Below are positions 8,600 through 17,398 of a DNA stretch of 64,000 nt, piece after piece. Within the stretch, counting starts at the first letter, position 1; each line of letters opens with the position of its first letter. The stretch covers positions 2,313,501 through 2,377,500 of the forward strand of contig JADJOM010000003.1 in NCBI GenBank assembly GCA_016713785.1, given 5' to 3'. The DNA is from Gemmatimonadota bacterium (GTDB taxonomy: Bacteria > Gemmatimonadota > Gemmatimonadetes > Gemmatimonadales > GWC2-71-9). A program made the translations under genes and the position numbers. The notes under the pieces were generated by a model. The model did no database searches. It was given only the letters and a program-made list of their open reading frames with translations, and was not told the DNA's origin.

Positions 8600-9265
8600 A
8601 TGGCCACCCCCGCACGGCTCATCGACGTGAGCCACACCGTGGAACACGGGATGATCACCTACAAGGGCCTCCCGGCCCCGGTGATCTGTGATTTCCTGAG
8701 CCGCGAGGCCTCGCGCGCAAGGTACGCGCCGGGCACGGAGTTCCAGATCGGCAAGATCGAGATGGTGGCCAACACCGGCACCTACATCGACAGCCCGTTC
8801 CATCGCTACGCGCACGGCAAGGACCTCGCGGCGCTCCCCCTCACCTCCCTCGCCGACCTCGATTGCCTGGTGGCGCGGGTGGAACCGGGGCAGGGCCGCG
8901 CCATCGACCGGCTGCCGTTCCGCGCCGACGAGGTCCGTGGCAAGGCCGTGCTGATCCACACCGGCTGGGACCGGCACTGGCGGACCGACCAGTACTTCGA
9001 GGGGCACCCGTACCTCACCGGGGAGCTCGCGGAATGGCTGGCGCGGGCGGGGGTGACGCTGGTGGGGATCGACTCCTTCAACATCGACAGCGTGGACACC
9101 GGCGAGCGGCCGGTGCACACCACCCTCCTCGGGCAGGACATCCCGATCGTGGAACACCTCTCGGCGCTCGGCCAGCTGCCGGACCGAGGCAGCCGGTTCT
9201 TCGCCGTCCCGGTCAAGGTGAAGGGCTTCGGGACCTTCCCGATCCGGGCATTCGCGATGGCGTAG
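8600..9265 (+). CDS. Cyclase-family (kynurenine formamidase-like) metal hydrolase
   Basis: 221 residues, cytosolic. Opens LIDVSHTVEHGMITYKG, as in the cyclase/KynB family, whose metal-dependent members open amide or lactam rings. The usual HxGTHxDxPxH signature appears here as NTGTYIDSPFHRY: the first His is Asn and the second is Tyr, while Asp and the last His are kept. VLIHTGW and GIDSFNID are other family marks. The altered ligands may mean a different metal site. Start chosen at an ATG with GGGAGG upstream; a TACCTT box lies 76 bases before it. Confidence 0.82.
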   Translation: MATPARLIDVSHTVEHGMITYKGLPAPVICDFLSREASRARYAPGTEFQIGKIEMVANTGTYIDSPFHRYAHGKDLAALPLTSLADLDCLVARVEPGQGRAIDRLPFRADEVRGKAVLIHTGWDRHWRTDQYFEGHPYLTGELAEWLARAGVTLVGIDSFNIDSVDTGERPVHTTLLGQDIPIVEHLSALGQLPDRGSRFFAVPVKVKGFGTFPIRAFAMA

Positions 9266-9414
9266 CGGATCGCGGCGCCCTCACCCCGGCTTCATCCTCC
9301 CTTGTGTCCGGCGGCGGCATGCTCGTGGTGGCAGGTGCCCGTGCCGGTGCCGGGGCCCCCCGCTGAACCCCGTCTCGCGGCGGCCCCGTAGGGCCACGAT
9401 ACCATACTCGTGCC

Positions 9415-9738
9415 ATGACCACCGACCTCGCCCGACCTGCCCCCCTGCTCCCCGATGACTGCCGCCAGGCGCTGCGCTGCCTGTCGGCGTTCGCGCTGCT
9501 GCTCGGCGCCCTGCTGCTCATCGCGGCCGGGCTCGTCACCTGGCTGCGGCTGCCGGTGGTGCCCCGGTTCCTCCCGCTCGGACCGGAGCACCAGATGATG
9601 TTCGGTGGCGACGCGCCGGCGACGGCGCTGCCGCTCTTCCTGCGCGCGCTGGTCACGGCGGGATGGCTGGTGCTCGTGGGGATGTGCGGGCTGGTGGGGG
9701 CCCGGGCAGGCCGGTGGGCGCCTGCAGGGGAGGCATGA
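9415..9738 (+). CDS. Small two-helix membrane protein
   Basis: 107 residues with two hydrophobic segments (about 22-45 and 75-98) joined by a short loop. No family recognised. A CATACT box ends six bases before the ATG, which would make the message nearly leaderless. Its stop overlaps the next ATG (ATGA), so it is coupled to the frameshifted membrane gene that follows. Confidence 0.6.
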   Translation: MTTDLARPAPLLPDDCRQALRCLSAFALLLGALLLIAAGLVTWLRLPVVPRFLPLGPEHQMMFGGDAPATALPLFLRALVTAGWLVLVGMCGLVGARAGRWAPAGEA

Positions 9739-10111
9739 GCCCCGCCCCCCCAGGACCCATGAAGCCGCCCCGTGAGGATCCCGGCCGGCTGCGCCTGGTG
9801 AAGCTGCTGCACTCCTCGGTGTGGGCCTTCTTCGTGGCCTCGATCCTCGGGGTATGGGCGGGCGCGCTGCTCGGCCGGCACGCGGTGGCGTTCACCTGCA
9901 TGGGGATCGTGGCGGTGGAAGTGGTGATCCTCATGGCCAACCGCTGGACCTGCCCCTCACCGCCGTGGCGGCGCGCTACACCGCCGACCGCCGGCCCAAC
10001 TTCGACATCTATCTCCCCGAGTGGCTGGCGCGCCACAACAAGGAGGTCTTCGGCACGCTGTTCCTCGCGGGCGTGCTCCTCGCGCTGGCGCGATGGCGGG
10101 GGTGGGTGTAG
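9735..10111 (+). pseudogene. Small membrane protein gene split by a one-base frameshift
   Basis: The first frame gives a membrane protein with two hydrophobic segments up to VVILMANRWTCP. At the C4 run 9953-9956 the conserved sequence jumps to another frame, which reads LTAVAARYTADRRPNFDIYL, then EWLARHNKEVFGTLFLAGVL and ends at 10111. Adding one C to the run restores a single protein of about 125 residues resembling a widespread small membrane family ending in a third helix. Because only one base in a homopolymer is missing, sequencing or assembly error is as likely as real inactivation. Confidence 0.7.
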
Positions 10112-10307
10112 CTCGCCACCCGCCGGGCCGGTGCCCTTGTCGGCAGCCCCGCCCGCCACAGCTCAGGCCTGCGTCGCCATCCGGGGCGCCGGCCCCCTCC
10201 CACCCCTGAGTACACGTGCGTCATCGGTCGCTCGTTCTCGCCACGACGCTGGTCCTCGCCGGCGGCGACCGCCGGTGACCCGCGGCGGACCGGCGGCAGA
10301 GCACCGC

Positions 10308-10766
10308 TCAGCTCGTGGCGCGCGTGCCCGTCACTGGCTGGGGACCGCCCCCGCCCATCTCCATGCCCTCGATCCGGCGCTCGACGGTGCCGGTCACGCC
10401 GTTGCCCCGCGCCACCAGCTTCCAGGTGCTGACGACGGTGGCCTTCTGTTCCTCCCCGTTCATGTTGAGGGTCGCCTCGGAGCGGCCGGTGAAGACCGCC
10501 TCGTCGCCGGCGGACGTCGGCGCCGCCAGCCGGGCGGCCGGCCGGGCCGGCATGTCCGGGATGGGATCGGTGAGCAGGCTGCCGATGAGGGAGTCGCCCT
10601 GGGCCGTGACGGTGAGGGTGCCTTCCGAGATGATGGGGGTGGCCACGCCGTTCTCGATGCGCATGCCGGCGGGATACGTCAGGCGCCAGGTGCCCACCAG
10701 CGCCGGCTGCTGGGCGCTGAGCGTGGTGGTGCCGAGCAGGAGGGCGCACACGACCGAACGGAACAT
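10308..10766 (-). CDS. Secreted hypothetical protein, possible small beta-barrel
   Basis: 152 residues with a signal peptide (MFRSVVCALLLGTTTLSAQ). The mature part opens LVGTWRLTYPAG and alternates short beta-strand-like stretches (EGTLTVTAQGDSLIGSLL, KATVVSTWKLVARGNGVTG), as in lipocalin-like or DUF domains that measure 'GxW' repeats. It ends in a Gly/Met-rich tail. It is one of very few - strand genes in the left half. The 196 bases downstream (10112-10307) show only a signal-peptide-like stub starting with GTG at 10216 and stopping after 20 codons. Confidence 0.6.
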   Translation of the reverse strand: MFRSVVCALLLGTTTLSAQQPALVGTWRLTYPAGMRIENGVATPIISEGTLTVTAQGDSLIGSLLTDPIPDMPARPAARLAAPTSAGDEAVFTGRSEATLNMNGEEQKATVVSTWKLVARGNGVTGTVERRIEGMEMGGGGPQPVTGTRATS

Positions 10767-10929
10767 CGGGGGCTCCACGGGATAGGGTGAGGGGGCCGCC
10801 GGAGTGGCGGGTTGCAGGATGGGATGCGCCATCGTCCCTTCGGGTCGCACCGGTGATGGACGGCGCACCGGACGGCCGGTAGCTTGGGACCGGTCGCCCG
10901 GCGCCACGGTGGGCGGCCCGCCAGCCACG

Positions 10930-12198
10930 ATGCCCAGGGGATTCCCGATGCCCGCCCACCCCGCGCCAGTGACGCCGCGACCCGCGCGCCGCCCAAGGAC
11001 CCTCGCCGCGTGGGTGCTGCTCCCGCCCCTGCTCCTCGCGGGCTGCGGCGAGAGCCAGGGGCCGACGCTCGCCGGAGACCCGTTCCTGCGGATCGTCGTG
11101 GATGGCGACACCCTCGGGTCCCTGGTCTCGCAGGCGGGGTGCGGCGACTTCGGGATGACGCTCCTCGTGGCCCAGCTCGATCCGCCGATTCCCGATGCCG
11201 ACGTGCTCGAGATCCACGTGGCCGACCTGCGGCGCGCCGGCCGGTTCCCGCTGGGCGACCCGGTCTCCGGCAGCTTTGCGCGCACCCACTTCCTGGGGCC
11301 GGCGGGGCTGGCGTACCGGACCGACTCGCTCAGCCCGGGTCACCTGACGATCAGCGGCGTGGACTTCGGCGACAGCCTGGTGGCGGGCCGCTTCGCGTTC
11401 GCATTGGTGTCCTACCTCTCGCCCACGATCACCTACCAGGTGTCCGGCGCCTTCCGCCTCCCCCTCGGCCAGCACTACACGGTTGAGCACCCGGAGGGGG
11501 ACGCCCTGCCAGGCGCCGTCGCAGCATGCGCAGGCCCTGATGGAGCCCCACCACCCGCGGGAGGCCACGCCATGACCGCCACACCCCCTGCGCCGAGCCC
11601 GGCCACGCGCCGGCCCCAGTGGCCCTTTGCCCTGGGCGCCGCAGTCCTGCTCGGCCTCCTGGTGTTCCTGACACCCCCCGGTGCCGGGGAGGCGGCCCGG
11701 GGGACGTCGTTCCTGGTGGGCCACGTGATCGGGGTGGCGATCGGCGCGCTCATCTTCTGCGGGGTGGTGTACGGCGTGCTGCGGCTGGCGTCGCGGGGAC
11801 GGACTCCGCCGGCCGTTCCCACCGTGGCGTTCTGGACCCTCCTCGTGGTCACCCTGCTCAGCCTGTCCCGGCTGGTCGGTTCGGGGGCCGCACCCCTAGG
11901 GCGGCCTTCGACTGGCGGCGTGGCCCCAGCTTCCCGTAGCTTGGCAGCAACCCCGATCCTCGCAGCAGTCCATCCCCTCCCGGAGACGTTCCGTGGCATA
12001 CGAAGCCAAGACCAAGGCCACGAAGCTGAGCGTGGCCAGCTACCTCGACGCTATCAAGGACCCGGCGCGACGGAAGGACTGCAAGACCCTCGCGACGCTC
12101 ATGACGCGGGTCACCGGCTGCAAGCCGGTGCTGTGGGGCGCGAGCATCGTGGGGTTCGACCAGTACCACTACAAGTACGCCAGCGGGCACGAGGGTGA
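10930..12198 (+). CDS. Lipoprotein frame that runs on into a membrane-protein frame
   Basis: One open frame with two unlike parts. Residues 1-180: a lipoprotein with lipobox LLLAGC and a beta-rich secreted domain (no family recognised). After a Gly/Pro/Ala linker, an internal ATG at 11572 with GGGAGG upstream begins a second protein with three membrane helices (WPFALGAAVLLGLLVFL to about VVTLLSLSRLVG). The frame then continues without sense through the start of the next gene. Neither part has a natural stop, so two separate genes each damaged near the 3' end (or read wrongly) is more likely than a real fusion. A TAGCTT box lies 50 bases before the first ATG. Confidence 0.45.
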   Translation: MPRGFPMPAHPAPVTPRPARRPRTLAAWVLLPPLLLAGCGESQGPTLAGDPFLRIVVDGDTLGSLVSQAGCGDFGMTLLVAQLDPPIPDADVLEIHVADLRRAGRFPLGDPVSGSFARTHFLGPAGLAYRTDSLSPGHLTISGVDFGDSLVAGRFAFALVSYLSPTITYQVSGAFRLPLGQHYTVEHPEGDALPGAVAACAGPDGAPPPAGGHAMTATPPAPSPATRRPQWPFALGAAVLLGLLVFLTPPGAGEAARGTSFLVGHVIGVAIGALIFCGVVYGVLRLASRGRTPPAVPTVAFWTLLVVTLLSLSRLVGSGAAPLGRPSTGGVAPASRSLAATPILAAVHPLPETFRGIRSQDQGHEAERGQLPRRYQGPGATEGLQDPRDAHDAGHRLQAGAVGREHRGVRPVPLQVRQRARG

Positions 12199-12439
12199 CA
12201 GCTGCGTGGTGGGATTCTCCAACCGCAAGGGCGACATCAGCGTCTACCTGCTCGGCGGCTACGAGTCGGCCACGGCCCAGCGGCTGCTCAAGCGGCTGGG
12301 CAAGCACAAGACCGGCAAGGCGTGCCTCTACCTGCCCGGGCTCGCGGGGGTGGACCTGGCGGCGCTGGAGGAACTGATCAGCCGCTCGGTGGCCGACACC
12401 CGCAAGCGGTACGCGCCGGCAAAAGGGGCATCGCGGTAG
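11993..12439 (+). CDS. DUF1801 family protein
   Basis: 148 residues, cytosolic, opening SVASYLDAIKDPARRKDC and followed by LATLMTRVTGCKPVLWGASIVGF (quoted here in two overlapping parts: LATLMTRVTG, PVLWGASIVGF). These are marks of the DUF1801/YdhG fold. Related proteins have been compared to frataxin-like iron chaperones, but the role is unproven. GTG start with CGGAG nine bases upstream; a TAGCTT box lies 56 bases upstream. It overlaps the tail of the preceding meaningless frame, which supports an early end for that gene. Confidence 0.85.
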   Translation: MAYEAKTKATKLSVASYLDAIKDPARRKDCKTLATLMTRVTGCKPVLWGASIVGFDQYHYKYASGHEGDSCVVGFSNRKGDISVYLLGGYESATAQRLLKRLGKHKTGKACLYLPGLAGVDLAALEELISRSVADTRKRYAPAKGASR

Positions 12440-12524
12440 CACGGTACGAACCCGGTAAGGCCGGCGCTGCAGTCACCGGCCAGCGGTAGCTTCCCGGCAC
12501 CCGTCACGTTCCTTCCCTATTCTG

Positions 12525-13763
12525 ATGGACCACCCGATGCGCCTGCCCCACCCTGCCCGATCGACCGCCTGGCGCCATGGCGCCCCCGCCCTGCTGATGC
12601 TTCTCGCGGCCTTCAACGTGGAGGCCGCGCCGGCACAACAGCCGGCACCGGGCCGCGACTGGCCTACCGCCGCGCCGGCGCGGGTAGGGCTCAACGCCGC
12701 CGTGCTCGATTCGATCGACGCCGAGATCACGGCCGGCAGGTATGGCCTGGTGGACCGGATGCTGGTGATCCGGCACGGCACCGTGGCGTACGACCGGTCC
12801 TACGTCCAGGACTACGACGCCGCCTACGGTGACTCCGCCCGGGCGACCAATCCCCTCAACGCCGGCGACCTGAGCGGCCCCTACAACTACTTCAATCCGT
12901 GGTGGCATCCGTACTACCGCCGCGGCACCCTGCACACCCTGCAGTCGGTGACCAAGACCATCACCTCGGTGATCATCGGGGTGGCCGTGACGCGCGGGGG
13001 ACTTCCCTCCATCGACACGCCGGTGCTGGCCTGGTTCGATACCGCGAGGGTGGCCAACATCGACGAGCGCAAGCGCCGGATGACGGTGCGCCACCTGCTC
13101 ACCATGACCGGCGGGCTCTCCTGGAACGAGAACCTGCCCTATATCGACCCCAACAACACCGGCAGCGCGCTCGAGGCAAGCCCCGACTGGGTGCAGTTCA
13201 CCATCGACCGGCCGATGATGCGGGAACCGGGGACGGAGTTCAACTACAGCAGCGGGGAGAGCGCGCTGCTGGCGCACGTCTTCCGGCGGGCCACCGGGAT
13301 GGACATCGAGGAGTACGCGGCGCGACACCTCTTCGGCCCGCTCGGCATCCGCCAGTGGTTCTGGAAGCGCTCGCCGAGCGGCACCGCGGATACCGAGGGC
13401 GGCCTGTACCTCGAGGCTCGCGACCTGGCGCGGATCTGGTACCTGTTCCTGCGGGCGGGCGAGTGGAACGGGACCCGGGTGGTCTCGCCGGAGTGGGTCC
13501 GGGCGTCGGTGACGCCGGCGGTCAGCGTGAGCCCGGCACCCGGGGCCCCGAAGTACGGCTACCTCTGGTGGCTCTACCCGGATCCGCTGGACGATGCCAG
13601 GTCCATCTGGGGCGGGTCCGGCTTCGGGGGCCAGTGGCCGATGGCCTTTCCCGACCTCGACCTGGTGGTGGTGTTCAACAGCTGGAATATCCTGCCCGGG
13701 CGCGGCGGCCTGCCGATCCGGCAGCTGCGGGAGCGGCTGGCGCGGGCGGTGGTGGGGCGATAG
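12525..13763 (+). CDS. Secreted serine hydrolase of the class C beta-lactamase fold
   Basis: 412 residues with a signal peptide (about 20-38). The catalytic SxxK is S141-V-T-K144, the tyrosine motif is Y241-S-S, and the third element is GGSGFGGQ near residue 362 (in place of KTG/HxG). Other family marks are MTVRHLLTMTGGL and LFGPLGI. Such enzymes are esterases, peptidases or true beta-lactamases; the Y-S-S rather than Y-A-N motif points away from a classic AmpC. Acts in the periplasm. A TAGCTT box lies 38 bases upstream. Confidence 0.9.
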   Translation: MDHPMRLPHPARSTAWRHGAPALLMLLAAFNVEAAPAQQPAPGRDWPTAAPARVGLNAAVLDSIDAEITAGRYGLVDRMLVIRHGTVAYDRSYVQDYDAAYGDSARATNPLNAGDLSGPYNYFNPWWHPYYRRGTLHTLQSVTKTITSVIIGVAVTRGGLPSIDTPVLAWFDTARVANIDERKRRMTVRHLLTMTGGLSWNENLPYIDPNNTGSALEASPDWVQFTIDRPMMREPGTEFNYSSGESALLAHVFRRATGMDIEEYAARHLFGPLGIRQWFWKRSPSGTADTEGGLYLEARDLARIWYLFLRAGEWNGTRVVSPEWVRASVTPAVSVSPAPGAPKYGYLWWLYPDPLDDARSIWGGSGFGGQWPMAFPDLDLVVVFNSWNILPGRGGLPIRQLRERLARAVVGR

Positions 13764-13853
13764 GGCCCCGGTGGCGTCCGATCACCCGTTCGGGTGACGC
13801 GCGCCGGCCCCCCGGATGCTATCCTCGGCCCTCCCCCAACCCCGGAGCGGGAC

Positions 13854-14225
13854 GTGCAGCTCGGTGCATTCTCCATCAGCCTCGCCGTCAAGGATATCCA
13901 CGCCTCGATCGCGTTCTACGAGAAGTTCGGGTTCAGGGTCTTCGGCGGCGACCCCGAACGCCGCTGGGCCATCCTCAAGAACGGGGACGCCCTGATCGGG
14001 GTGTTTCAGGGGATGTTCGACAAGAACATCCTCACCTTCAATCCGGGCTGGGACACCAGCGCCCAGCCCCTGCCCAGCTTCACCGACGTGCGCGAGCTGC
14101 AGCGCCAGCTCAAGGCGCAGGGCGTCACGCTCATGCCCGAGGCCGACGAGGGCACCACGGGCCCGGCGAGCTTCGTGGCCGTGGACCCCGACGGCAACCC
14201 GGTCCTCGTGGACCAGCACCGCTGA
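13854..14225 (+). CDS. VOC family protein (glyoxalase-like)
   Basis: 123 residues, one VOC domain: SISLAVKDIHASIAFYEKFG at the start and FVAVDPDGNPVLVDQH at the end. No metal-ligand set stands out, so the activity (lyase, dioxygenase or resistance) is open. The GTG start is preferred over an upstream in-frame start because GGAG precedes it and the extra N-terminal residues are Pro-rich. A TATCCT box lies 34 bases before it. Confidence 0.8.
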   Translation: MQLGAFSISLAVKDIHASIAFYEKFGFRVFGGDPERRWAILKNGDALIGVFQGMFDKNILTFNPGWDTSAQPLPSFTDVRELQRQLKAQGVTLMPEADEGTTGPASFVAVDPDGNPVLVDQHR

Positions 14226-14403
14226 GCCGGCCGCCGCGCTTGCCAGGCGCGTCCGGGACACCAGATTTCCGGGAGACGATCAGCTGCGCCTCAGGCCTTC
14301 CCCCGACGGGGTGCAGGTGCCGCGCGGAACTGGTCCGGCACCTCGCACCACAGCGTGACCCGCAGGGCCATGGCATCACGCTGTCTCACACCGGAGCTGT
14401 TGC

Positions 14404-14970
14404 ATGCCCGTGAGCCTCCCCGCCTGGCTTCGCGCCACCTGGCTCGGCTGGATCCTCGGGATCCCGTTCGTGATCCTCTTCGCGCTGCTCGGCGAGTCCC
14501 TCGGCATCGGTGGTGCGCAGGTCATGGTGGGCCTGGGGATGGGCGCCGGGGTGGGCCTGCTCCAGGGCCGGGCCCTGCGCGGTATCCTGGGCCGCGCGGT
14601 GCCATGGGCGGTGGCCACGGCGGTGGGGCTTGCGCTGCCCTTCCTGGTCACCGACATCGCCGGCCTGCGGCACTGGGACCTCGCCTACTCGCTCACCTGG
14701 TGCGTGATCAGCGGCGGCCTGATCGTCGGCGTGTGGCAGGCGCTGCTGCTCCGCGGCAAGGTGCCCGGGGCGGGGTGGTGGGTGGCGGCGAGCGCCGCGG
14801 GCTGGGCCCTCGCGGCGGTCACCGCCGCGTACGCCGACCGATTGAGCCGGGGCGGGACACTGCGCGGCCTGGGCGGCGCGGCGCTCTATCTTGGCACCAT
14901 GACGGGCGGTGGACTGGCCCTGGGGCTGGCCACCGGGGTGGCGATCGCGCGGCTCACGCGGCCGTCGTAA
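14404..14970 (+). CDS. Membrane protein with glycine-rich helices
   Basis: 188 residues with about six hydrophobic segments, rich in Gly and Ala (for example MVGLGMGAGVGLLQGRAL). The repeated pattern of two helices flanking a Gly-rich turn resembles uncharacterised bacterial membrane proteins, with no enzyme motif. The ATG follows CCGGAG. Eight bases separate its stop from the next gene. The 178 bases before it hold no gene. Confidence 0.6.
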   Translation: MPVSLPAWLRATWLGWILGIPFVILFALLGESLGIGGAQVMVGLGMGAGVGLLQGRALRGILGRAVPWAVATAVGLALPFLVTDIAGLRHWDLAYSLTWCVISGGLIVGVWQALLLRGKVPGAGWWVAASAAGWALAAVTAAYADRLSRGGTLRGLGGAALYLGTMTGGGLALGLATGVAIARLTRPS

Positions 14971-14978
14971 CCCGCCCG

Positions 14979-15344
14979 ATGCTCGAGTGGCTGCAACGCC
15001 TCCTGGCCCGGGGGGACTCCCCGCCCCTCCCGACGATCGCGGCGGACGTCACGGGGATCAGCCTCACGATCGGCGGCGTGAGCCGCGCCATCCCGTGGAG
15101 CGCCATCCAGCGGATCGCGGCGTTCAAGCAGGACCTGGGAAGCCACGACCGGATCGTGCTCGCCATCGACGCCACCCGGTCGAGCGAGGAGCCCGTGCTC
15201 CTTTCCGAGGACTGCCCGGGCTTCGCCGACCTCTTCGGACAGATGGAGGCGGCGCTGGGCATCAACCCCGGCTGGTACCTCGAGATCATGATGCCGGCGT
15301 TCGAGGCAACGCGACGGGTGATCTACGTGCGAGAGGCGCAGTAA
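14979..15344 (+). CDS. Hypothetical cytosolic protein, 121 residues
   Basis: Reads MLEWLQRLLARGDSPPLPTI and contains a short strand-rich domain (ADVTGISLTIGG, RAIPWSAIQRIAAFKQDL) resembling the PH-like domain of small bacterial proteins. It ends in a helix followed by RRVIYVREAQ. No function can be assigned. Probably co-transcribed with the preceding membrane protein. Confidence 0.6.
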   Translation: MLEWLQRLLARGDSPPLPTIAADVTGISLTIGGVSRAIPWSAIQRIAAFKQDLGSHDRIVLAIDATRSSEEPVLLSEDCPGFADLFGQMEAALGINPGWYLEIMMPAFEATRRVIYVREAQ

Positions 15345-15457
15345 CGCGGCGATCACGCGCCCCGCAGCAGCGGCGGCTCGGCGGGAGGCAACTCGAGACT
15401 GACCGGCAGGGCCCGGCCCCTGCTGGTCCGCCGACACCAATCCCCGCCACCGGCCGT

Positions 15458-16222
15458 ATGCCCCGCATGCCTGCGTCCCACCGCGCGTCTTCCACCGGCG
15501 CCGTCCCGGTCCTGCGCCGCGTGGCGCTGTTCTGGGTCGCCTACTTCGTCATCCTGTTTCTCGCCGCCATTCCGCGAGGCATGGCCCCGCCGCCCTGGGC
15601 CCAGCTGGCGTGGGGCCTGGTGGCCACACCGCCGCTCCTGGCACTCGCGGTGTTCCTCGCGCGGCGGGAGGTGCCGGCGCTCGGCACGATCGGGGCGTCG
15701 CCCGCCGGACATGACGTGGTGCCGCTGTTCGGCGGCATGCTCCTGGGCTTCGCGAGCTACGCCGCGGTCCTGGTGGCGATCTCCCTGCTGGTGACCCCGA
15801 TCCGGCTGGCGGCGGCCCCGGCGCCGGCGGCGGGGCCCCTGCTGCTCGCGGTGGGCACGGTCTTCGTCCTCGCCTACATGGAGGAGCTGGGCTTCCGTGG
15901 CTACACGCTCCGGGCGCTCCAGGGCGCGCTGGGGACGTGGCCGGCACAGGGGCTGGTGGCGCTGGCGTTCGGGCTGTCGCACCTCGCGTTCGGGTGGGAG
16001 TGGAACCAGGTGCTCTACGGCGTGTTGCCGAGCGCGGGGCTGTTCGGGGCGGTGGCCCACCGGTCGGGGGGGCTGGCCATGCCCACCGGGGTGCACGCGG
16101 CGATGAACCTTGCCCGGGAGGCCACGGGGAGCGGGGCAACACGCCGCTCTGGACGATCGTGGCGGACGAGGCGGCCGCCGCGCGGCTGGCCACATCGGCG
16201 CCGACGATCGGGCTGGTGGTGA
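15458..16222 (+). CDS. CPBP intramembrane metalloprotease (3' end frameshifted)
   Basis: Multi-pass membrane protein of the CPBP (CAAX protease/bacteriocin-processing) family. The signature EExxxR is MEELGFRGYTL; FGLSHLAFGWEW and PTGVHAAMN give the following histidine motifs. These enzymes cleave within membranes or mature prenylated or bacteriocin peptides. After NLAREATG the frame loses sense and stops at 16222, while another frame continues as GNTPLWTIVADEAAAARLAT plus a last membrane helix to 16293. Adding one G to the G4 run 16126-16129 joins them. All catalytic motifs lie before the break. Confidence 0.85.
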   Translation: MPRMPASHRASSTGAVPVLRRVALFWVAYFVILFLAAIPRGMAPPPWAQLAWGLVATPPLLALAVFLARREVPALGTIGASPAGHDVVPLFGGMLLGFASYAAVLVAISLLVTPIRLAAAPAPAAGPLLLAVGTVFVLAYMEELGFRGYTLRALQGALGTWPAQGLVALAFGLSHLAFGWEWNQVLYGVLPSAGLFGAVAHRSGGLAMPTGVHAAMNLAREATGSGATRRSGRSWRTRRPPRGWPHRRRRSGWW

Positions 16223-16462
16223 CGCTGCTGGCGGCCGGGGTGGTGTGGTGGTGGCCGCGCGCGGGAACGATGCCGCGCTCCGTCGTGACCTGACTATCGA
16301 CGCAGCCGTCTATGCAGGGCGTGGTGAGGCCAGTGATGCAGGGGGTGCCTCCCTCAGCGTGGGAGCCGCGAACCGCACGCATGGCCCCCGTGAGCCATGG
16401 GCCCCGGTGGCGCCCCCGGGTGATGGTGCGTAGGTTGCCACCACCCCTTCCCGGAGCCAGAG

Positions 16463-16675
16463 ATGGCAGGAAAGCCACGCGGTACTCGAAAGGCCGATCA
16501 CGGCGGCCACAGCCCCACGACAGGCAAGCAGCACGATCACGTCTATGTGACCTTTGGCCCCATCAAGGTCATCCGGATCGGGGCAGGCAAGGGGAAGAAG
16601 CGCGGCGGGCGCGGCAAGAAGCTCTCCCCCGCCGAGGCCAAGAGGCTGCTGGGATGGCTGGTCAAGCAGCTCTAA
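16463..16675 (+). CDS. Small basic protein, 70 residues
   Basis: Very Lys/Gly/Arg-rich (GAGKGKKRGGRGKKLS) with a short hydrophobic strand (VYVTFGPIKVIRIG) and a final helix KRLLGWLVKQL. The charge suggests nucleic-acid binding, which is inference only. GGAG lies ten bases before the ATG and a TAGGTT box 32 bases before it, so it appears to be independently expressed. Confidence 0.55.
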   Translation: MAGKPRGTRKADHGGHSPTTGKQHDHVYVTFGPIKVIRIGAGKGKKRGGRGKKLSPAEAKRLLGWLVKQL

Positions 16676-16765
16676 GTCGTCCTCAGACCGCGGGGACCCG
16701 AAGCCCGGGGCGATCACGGAAGCACCGCGACCGCCCCACTCCGGCCACCCCCTAACGGAACCCTC

Positions 16766-17317
16766 GTGGCCCACCCTGACCTGCGCACGGTGCATGGCCT
16801 GCCCGTCCGCATCCTCAACACCCGCCCCGACATCGACACCGCGCAGGTGGTGGCGCGGCTGTCCGCCGCGCTCGACCTGGTCGCCGCGCACGCGCCGCGG
16901 GTGTACCGGCGCCTGCCGGTGGACCTCGCCGGGTTCGTGGTGGAGCGCTTTGCCTGCCGCGGCGCCTACTTTCCTGACACCCGCCTCTGCCTGGTGGAGC
17001 TCACCTTCACGGTGAACCCGGCGCACGGCCTGCCCGAGATCGCCGCGTCGATCGTGCACGAGGCCACCCATGCCAGGGTGGCCTCGTGGTGCGGGACCAC
17101 GCCACTCGACGCGCGCGCCCGGGAGGAACGGTTGTGCCGCCGGGCGGAACTCGCCTTTGGCCGCGCGGTGCCCGAGGGCGCGGTCGTGGTGGCGCGGGCG
17201 CTGGCCTCCCTCGAGCTCGACGCCGCCGGCGTGGCGCCACGGGTGGACTGGAGGGAGGCCGCGCGGCGGGTGGCGGCCGTGGACGCCGCGGCCCGCCGGC
17301 CGGGAAATGTCGGGTGA
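16766..17317 (+). CDS. Hypothetical protein with HExxH zinc-site motif
   Basis: 183 residues, no signal peptide. VHEATHARV near residue 98 has the HExxH spacing of zinc metallopeptidases; downstream charged helices (REERLCRRAELAF) contain a possible third acidic ligand. The family is otherwise not recognised. GTG start; no strong ribosome site is visible. Confidence 0.6.
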   Translation: MAHPDLRTVHGLPVRILNTRPDIDTAQVVARLSAALDLVAAHAPRVYRRLPVDLAGFVVERFACRGAYFPDTRLCLVELTFTVNPAHGLPEIAASIVHEATHARVASWCGTTPLDARAREERLCRRAELAFGRAVPEGAVVVARALASLELDAAGVAPRVDWREAARRVAAVDAAARRPGNVG

Positions 17318-17398
17318 CGCCGCGGGCCTCCGCATTCCCTGCAGGACCGCCCACCGGCGGACGTCCCCCGACCCTCACCCGCTCCGACTGAACCGGCC

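Noticed and set aside
6595..8658. Long open frame on the - strand opposite the ankyrin-LRR gene
   Set aside because: Pro/Arg/Gln-rich translation without any domain; the + strand protein has clear repeats and a good start.
10216..10278. Short frame with a signal-peptide-like start after the frameshifted membrane gene
   Set aside because: Stops after 20 codons and nothing recognisable continues in other frames; too little to call a gene.
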